Assembly (NCBI GenBank): GCA_964017195.1
Contig: OZ024887.1
Location: 62,556,311 to 62,620,310 of the forward strand
From: Siderastrea radians
Lineage: Eukaryota > Cnidaria > Anthozoa > Scleractinia > Rhizangiidae
Reading direction: 5' to 3'
DNA length: 64,000 nucleotides
The notes under the pieces were generated by a model. It saw only the letters and a program-made list of their open reading frames with translations, was not told the DNA's origin and made no database searches. The translations under genes were made by a program, and so were the position numbers. Below, piece by piece: positions 57,525-64,000 of this stretch; position 1 is the stretch's first letter; each line of letters starts with the position of its first letter.

Positions 57525-59025
57525 TTAAGTAAGTTACCAGAGGATTCGTTTGGATGCAATGCAGCTTATTAAATTTAAAAAATGACTAAGAAACCCAAGC
57601 ACAAACAATCGTGTCAATACAATATGCAAACAAATACAAGCTGTTCAACAGATAAGCGGTGAGCAACCCGAGCCTCATAAAGACTACGATTATGTGAGAA
57701 GAGCATGATTTTGTAACCTAATGGCAAACTTGCAAATATTATATACAATGACAAATTGATAATATGGCCTAACTGACATTAATTTAATCATATACCAATT
57801 TATTTAAATTTCCTAACTGGCATATTAAACAGTATAAATTATGAAACCCATTTATTATAACCAATGAGTTAAAATTAGCATAAACCCTATCAAATAGACC
57901 ACATTTATATATTAACACCCTTGATAAATTTACAAAGAGCAAATTTGGTAGGTATGTTTGAAATGCAGCTTCAAGATATTTCAACAATGAAGGGCAGCAA
58001 TTTAAGAATGCAGGCTATATACACTGAGATTTCTTTAATGCAGTTGCAATATCTAACAAAGAGGAACTCTGATTATTTTAATGATGACGAATAATATTTT
58101 ATTTATGATAACTCTTGCCACATTCTTATCAAACTGAACATTCTATAATCAAGCAAGAACTGACTCGAAACTCACACATAGGAGAATTTCCGAGTGTCAA
58201 CAATGTTCACTGTTAAGAGGGGACATCATGGCATAGTGATAACAACTGCAACCAAGAACTCATCACTATGAACCCTTTTATTCATGTACTTCAGTTTCAG
58301 TTTCTATCACAAGGTTCTCTCTAGAGATTGATGCAATGCAATTAATTCCCTTCAAGAGTCAAACTTAAAGTCAAGAAATGTGGTTCTACCTTTGAGTCCA
58401 CAGTGTGAGCCACTGTTAAGTTCTTTAAACTGGTGCTGCTGGTTTTCCAATTTTCCAGGATGGATTAGAATAGAAAATTTGGAACTTAAGGTTGACAAGA
58501 ACATGCTACATACAGTGTATGCAGTGGCAAAGATATGATAAACAGTTTCCACACTTACTGATTTAAAACAGTTTCCACGCTGACTGTGCAACACACATGA
58601 ATCCTAATAAACACTCTGTGTACTAACTGCCTGTATAGAATTGAAGCAGTTTGGTCTACAAATGCACTTTAGAACACATACACAACGTAGGCTATGACCA
58701 GGCTCTCCTATAAAGGGATCTCTTCATTCCTAATTTGAACAGATTTTTCTAAACAGCAAATGCCAAATGTGTTTGTTGCAGTTCTTGCATCTCAGAAGTT
58801 TCCACGTGGAGACAGGTGTGTCCAGAGATGGTCCTGTTCATGCTAGGGATGATGTCAAAAGGTAACAAGAGACTAAAGGGTCTCAATGCTAGGAGCCATT
58901 CCCTCAGAGACATCATAGGATACCAAATTTTAGTACCTCAACAGCCTGAATTCCACGTCATTTCACTAATTCCCTTTGATAGTCAAACCCTATCAAAGAG
59001 CCTGTTCATAAGCTTATGAATTTAT
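57525..59025. other. Downstream flank of ZRANB1, nothing further recognised
   Basis: AT-rich sequence 3' of ZRANB1; part may be its 3' UTR. Minus-strand AATAAA-type signals occur, for example near 58276, but I cannot choose among them. Confidence 0.4.
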
Positions 59026-59976
59026 CAGGGATCCATATTAACAGTCATCAGGTCGTCCGAGACAACTTTTAAGACCTACGGACGAGTTTAAAAAATCACA
59101 AACTCGTCCGGCACAGAGTAAGTTTTAAGGGGCAAAATTTTTTCTTTAATTTCTCACTGGTCAATGTACCTGTGTTTTGAATGTTCATCAGCCATTCGGT
59201 GATTTGGTACTGTAGTAAACAGAAGATTAATATTCTGTTCACTTCGTTTCGTTGCACGCATGACAACTCATGCGGTAATCTCAGAAGTAATTTTGCAGGC
59301 TCAATTTTTTGTTCTCTACCACTGACGTACTGCAGCAATATGCAAACATGTCAAGACTCTTGCTCTTTGGCCGCACATGAGTTTCGCAAAATGTGGCCCT
59401 ACTATGACAAAGTGTCGCCACCACCACAGAAGAAAAAACGGTGTGTCAGTTCTAAATATGAATAAGAGCAACGAAAGCGAGCATTTTTACCATCGTGGCA
59501 GCAAGACAGGCCTTGGCTTAAGTACCTGGATGCTGAATCCGGCAAGCTTTACATCAGCATCTATCTGTAACAACAGCACGATGCATTGCCAGATTTGTCC
59601 AGAGATATCAAAAATAGACCAAAATGTTCGAGAAGTAGGTAGTCGTAATTAACGTAAACGCCGCAAACCAAATGTTAAACAGTGAATGTTTGACATGCAA
59701 AGTAGGTCTATCTTTTAAGTCCATGTAGATGAATTTTTGAAATGAAAGTGTTGACGGGAGCCTTAAAGCAGTGCTGCTGCAGTAACATGGTGAAAATAAA
59801 ATGTTACCTTCCCACTTACTTGTTGTTCACTTTTAGTTTCCGACTGTATTTTTATTACTACACATTACTACACAATATTATTTTGAACGGCAAGTAAAAT
59901 TTCGTCAGGGCAAGTATCTTTTCTGACATACTTGCCCGGCTGACAAGTTTGAAGAAAAGCTAATATGGATCCCTGA
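59026..59976. mobile_element. Internally deleted hAT-like element
   Basis: Inverted ends CAGGGATCCATATTA and TAATATGGATCCCTG are flanked by ATTTAT on both sides (6 bp rather than the usual 8 of hAT). Plus frame 59472-59570 encodes RKRAFLPSWQQDRPWLKYLD followed by AESGKLYI, typical of the N-terminal TTF-type zinc-finger region of hAT transposases (KIAA1586/ZMYM-like). The catalytic part is missing. Confidence 0.7.
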
Positions 59977-60117
59977 TTTATGGTACGGCATTTAATTGGG
60001 AGGTTTACATGTCATGCTTGTGAAATCACTGTGAAGAACAACTTAGCATTCATTGTTGGCGACAACATGACTCTAAAGCACATGCATTCTGCCTGGTGAT
60101 CTAACTGAACACAATTG

Positions 60118-63100
60118 TCACTTGGTTTTGCTGAGTTTCCTGTAGCGGTCTAACCAATCGTCAATCAGTTGATTGACTAGCGCTGGTCTTGGAGTAACCT
60201 TCTGCTTTGCCACAAGGACTCCACCCTCTGTCACACAACAGTCCAGCCACTCGTGTAACAAACGCTCCTCACTTCCACGCTGATATGTGAAAAGAACCAA
60301 CATTAATATGCATATTCTCCTTAGTGTTCTCCATACATTTCTTACGGTACTAGTCAAGAGAATTTGCACAAACATCAAGACATTTCCTGTTTGGCGATCA
60401 TTTCCCTCATTGTCGTGACCTGTATGTTTGATCAAGTAGGGATATTGTAAGGAGAAATTAGATCCTTGTCACTATAGGGGTTTAAAGGGTTAATGTCAAG
60501 CTCTACAGTGTAGCTCATAACACAGTGAAATCAGTCAAATAAGTTGTGCCAAACAATATTCCTAGAGATACTAGTCAAACTGATTTGATTTGCCACTGTC
60601 TCCTGATCAACAGAAGTCCTTCTAGCACTCTATCGTTTTTTGCCACTACACAATCTTTCATGTTCAGTTGTTTTACCTTGTTGGGAAAATTCTGTGATAA
60701 CTATGTATTACAGAACTTTTTGTTTACATCACAAAATTTGATGATGTTTATTTACTTATCACAAGTCAGTTTCCACAGATTCTCAAAAGTCATGGAAATT
60801 AAGTGTTGCAGAATGTAAGGCCCTTCCAAAATCACAAATTTGAATGCAACAAAAATTTCCTCCATTTAACGACATAATATATAACAAAAGGTAGCAAATG
60901 AATGTAAAACATTGATGAATACTTCCTTGGAAACAACTGCATTGCTCAAATATGAATGGTAACCTTCCCAAAATAAAACAGCTTTAAAAATATTTCAATG
61001 AGATTAGATTTCTGAAGTCACAGCCTTTGAATTTAAATGCAAAAGCTGTGGCTTTACCAATCTAATCTCACGGACATTATTTGTCACCAGATACCTTCAA
61101 GAACACCATTTTGCACTACGTTTGCACTTCTAATGCATTTGTAGTGGAGGAGAGTTTTAAGCCCAAACCAAAGGAGAATGAGTCGAACAAAAGTTCAAAC
61201 TCTTCGAGAGTGTTATAGAGTCAATGAGAGTTCATGAGATTTAGAGGCAAAACAAAAGCAAGAATCTGAACTCCCACTGAACTCTGACAGAAATCTGAGA
61301 AAACCTAAACTCTTCCAGAGTGCATAAGAGTTGCCAACTGAGAAAGAAAAAAGGGTCCTGTTTGGCTAGGTCTTTAACCCTTTAATCCCTGATATAAAAA
61401 TGCATATTCTCCTTACTGTTCTCCATACATTTCTTATGAAACTAGTAAGGAGAATTTGTCTAAATATCAAGACATCTTATCCTTGGCCATCACTTCCTTT
61501 ATTCTCATCCCTTGAACGTTTCAACAAGTAGTGATGGTGTAAAGAGAAATTTCATTTTTGTCACTGGTCAGTTGTAAGAAAGAGTATGTAGCAAACAATT
61601 CCTCACCTCTTCTGCTGACAGGAAGTGAACAGGCAGCAGTTTTCCCTCGTAATCTACCAATGGAAGGTATGTCACATGAACACTGTCTATGCTATCTACA
61701 TTAGCTCCGGCACCAAGCTCATTGGAATTGTCAGTTTCCATAGCAACCAAGGCAGAGAAATGCCCTCTTGTGTACCCAAGGACTAATGGATTCTTCCAGC
61801 AGAAACTCTGTTCCCATAAAACAGGAAGATACACACCTAAACAGAAAAGATAGAGATGTTATTTAACTGGCAACAAAGCAGTCTAGTTTGTTACGTAGTA
61901 CATACATCGCATACATAGCATGGCCTATACCCTACTACTGCACACACAACTTCAGGTTGCAAAAAAATGCCAGGTCATGCCTCGTGCGTGGGCGCTGAAG
62001 AAGAAATGTACAAAAATATGGCACTGGTGGGCATTGTTATATCTATGCTTGGATTTATCTCTCGTCAGTGCATGGTGATGCCTATTGATTATCTAAGTTT
62101 CAGAAAAAAAAATTAAAAATCTGTGCTGTGGAAGTCTGATTTTTTCAATTTTTCTGCCCATGCACCACTAAATCCCTCTACATCTCTGGCTGTATGGTGT
62201 TTGCAATGCCCAAGCTGAGTGTCATTGAATGACACCAGTTGAAGTTGTTTACTCGGGAGAACCACTTAGATGAAATTTGACTCAGAATGTGAGTATCCAG
62301 TAATAAAAGCTAATGTTTTTCAACAAACAACCTTTAAGGCCAGTTTTTCAAAATCAGGGTATTTTTAACTTTCATGTCTTTTTCTATTATCCTCACAAAC
62401 ATGATCAAAAGTCAGGGTGTGGTAGTTAATAAAAATTGTGGGGGAAGACACATAATCTCAAATACCTTGAAACCTAGCAAGCCCAAGCACTTCTCCTCTG
62501 AAACTCTTGACATACTTCACACCATATATGATGATAGGTCTGCGGAGAATGTGTGCCAAGGCAAATACATGTGTTTGTTCCAAGGATGTGCCAGGCTGAC
62601 CAGCCAGACTCAGGATAGAAGCCCAGTCTTGCTCCCACTGATCCTCATCAAGTGAATACTGCAATGTTTCTGCCTGCATGGATTCCCACTCTTTGTAACG
62701 GTTAAAAAACCTGACCATATACAACAACAAATTGGTTGTTACCTTAAATTCCTAACAACTTAGAACTACTGAAGGTTCTTTGACTATGTATAGACAACTG
62801 ACAAGAACACTGGACCAAGATATAGGAATGTGTAGTTCCAGAAAGAATCCATACCCTCACCCCATGGAAGGTCATCAGAATTCCTAGGGGGATGGGGGAT
62901 CTGAAAAGCTAAAATTTTAGATGCAAAGTATGAAGCTAAACTGGAATTTCTTGGGGGAGGGAGGGTGCGAAATAAAAAACCTTCCCTGAGGGGAGTATGG
63001 ATATTTTCTGGAACTACACAATATCAGCCAAGATGTTTCCTTTATTCATATGCAAACCATGACAAAACTTACTGTTTTTCTGCTCTGTGTTGTCCAGATG

Positions 63101-63650
63101 AAATTACTGATTAGAATCATGTGATCTGATTGTTGCCCAAGCAGCTCAGTTTGTTTTTATCTGGTTACCAGTGTTACTTAACCTCTTCATGTCAACACAT
63201 ACACGTAAGCATTTTTGTACAAGTGAAGTACTTACAAATGTTTTAAATTCACTCAGGATGTTTTGATTCAAAAAACAGAACTCACCAAGACATGACCCGA
63301 GACATGACCCCTTTAATCAAGGAACGACATTGGCTAAAAGTTACCAAACATTCAATGACAATAAGTTAAGGTACACATCTTATGAGCATGGTTTGCAGTA
63401 ATGTACATCTGTAGGTGTATAGTGTCAAGATGAAACCTATGTGCGACTTACCTTGAGCCCCCCTCTGTTAAACTGTCATACAGTGCACGTCTCAAGGTAT
63501 TGTCCCTATCAAACACACCATATGAAGCTTGAAGAATCGAGTCTAACAGACAATCACCAGCAGAACGATTCCACAGGGGATAAATTCTACTTCCTAACTG
63601 TTCTGTGATTTCTTCACTCCAGTTGATAACAGGAGACTCCATTTCCAAAA
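60118..63650 (-). CDS. ZRANB1: ZRANB1/TRABID ubiquitin thioesterase, C-terminal part (5' outside window)
   Basis: Four exons, 63650-63452, 62710-62466, 61836-61607 and 60279-60118, have GT-AG borders and matching phases and encode the last 278 or so residues (human protein 708 aa). They cover the catalytic OTU domain: WSEEITEQLGSRIYPLWNRS then AGDCLLDS with the nucleophilic Cys, ILSLAGQPGTSLEQTHVFAL, HILRRPIIIYGVKY and GYTRGHFSALVAME with the catalytic His. The C terminus has EWLDCCVTEGGVLVAKQK and ends KLSKTK. The family cleaves K29-, K33- and K63-linked ubiquitin chains and acts in Wnt signalling. NZF fingers and the ankyrin-like domain lie upstream, beyond the window; the exon at 63650 begins mid-codon after an intron. 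Confidence 0.94.
60305..60495. mobile_element. MITE family B, copy 2 (ZRANB1 intron)
   Basis: ATGCATATTCTCCTTAGTGT near the left and GGGGTTTAAAGGGTTAA at the right; homologous to 10427-10627 and 61372-61575. It lies within 30 bp of the acceptor of the last ZRANB1 exon. Confidence 0.65.
61372..61575. mobile_element. MITE family B, copy 3 (ZRANB1 intron)
   Basis: Starts TTAACCCTTTAATCCCTGAT; contains ATGCATATTCTCCTTACTGT and AATATCAAGACATCTTATCC shared with copies 1 and 2. It ends about 30 bp from a ZRANB1 exon donor (61607). Confidence 0.65.
62828..63022. mobile_element. MITE family C, intact copy (ZRANB1 intron)
   Basis: Ends TGTAGTTCCAGAAA and TTTCTGGAACTACA are inverted. The interior GAAGCTAAACTGGAATTTCT is the landmark also seen in reverse at 14730-14750. 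Confidence 0.75.
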
Positions 63651-64000
63651 CTGAAACAGGAACAATAAAATTCTTACAATCAGATAGTTTAATCTTGGCA
63701 TGGATCTATCTTTTGAGACTGTGGATGGAATACAAAAGTGTCACTATTCAAATCAAAGCTTCCGTGAAGAGTTGCTCAAAGAAAGCCTACAGATGCATCC
63801 ATTTTCTCCTTTCCTCCACCCCATTCTACCCTCTTATATTTGTGCTTGTTTAAACATGTGTGATTTTTATTTTGCTCAATGCTGAATAATCTTATAAGGA
63901 AACAAAAGGCTGATGAACAGGCTACCCTGGGGATAAAAATATTAAGTAATATATCAAACATAAGAAAGAGTGTTTCATCAGGATACAAGTATCTAAGCAG
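63651..64000. other. ZRANB1 intron, continues beyond the window
   Basis: Sequence upstream of the acceptor of the first ZRANB1 exon in the window. No further exon was recognised before the window ends. Confidence 0.55.

Noticed and set aside
1..64000. tRNA, rRNA or other structured RNA genes
   Set aside because: None recognised by eye; a covariance-model scan would be needed to exclude small ones.

Overview
The window is animal nuclear DNA, most likely from an anthozoan cnidarian and probably a stony coral. It is AT-rich, with spliced genes (GT-AG introns), single-copy animal genes and a very dense population of short TA-, TTAA- and 8-10-bp-TSD inverted-repeat elements. The coral assignment is an inference from repeat style and protein divergence, not a database result.

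Conserved genes: (1) SEPSECS, minus strand, 12 exons between 31074 and 9124, with an 11-kb fourth intron full of nested mobile elements and an apparent 1-nt frameshift in exon 3. (2) A PWWP2A/B-type chromatin gene, plus strand, 31409-33496, head-to-head with SEPSECS across about 330 bp. (3) TUBD1 (delta-tubulin), minus strand, two exons, 39572-37211. (4) ZRANB1/TRABID deubiquitinase, minus strand, only the last four exons (63650-60118); the 5' part lies outside the window. (5) An intronless unrecognised gene at 4504-5259.

The most unusual locus is 48.7-56.3 kb. An intact three-exon gene for a protein with superfamily-3 (papilloma/parvo/Rep-type) helicase motifs (50342-53339, plus, 908 aa) converges on an intact intronless gene for a tyrosine-recombinase-like protein with an N-terminal zinc finger and a C-terminal TRF-like Myb/SANT domain (55571-53886, minus, 561 aa). 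Upstream of the helicase gene lie eleven short blocks of GGA triplets spaced 9 bp apart, in both orientations (48719-50013). Upstream of the recombinase gene lie 17 copies of GGAAC/GTTCC in 512 bp (55796-56307). I interpret this as a candidate recombinase-plus-helicase mobile or domesticated system with cis-acting arrays at both ends.

The rest is mostly mobile-element sequence: pogo/Tc1-like MITEs, foldback palindromes, a hAT remnant, a Crypton/DUF3504 pseudogene abutting a retrotransposon gag-like fragment, and a large inverted repeat (17.9-19.5 and 23.0-24.5 kb) whose arms each carry a 9-bp-based minisatellite. Several insertions can be dated relative to each other because unoccupied copies of the target survive nearby. 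Many long ORFs in the window, notably in the minisatellites, are not genes.
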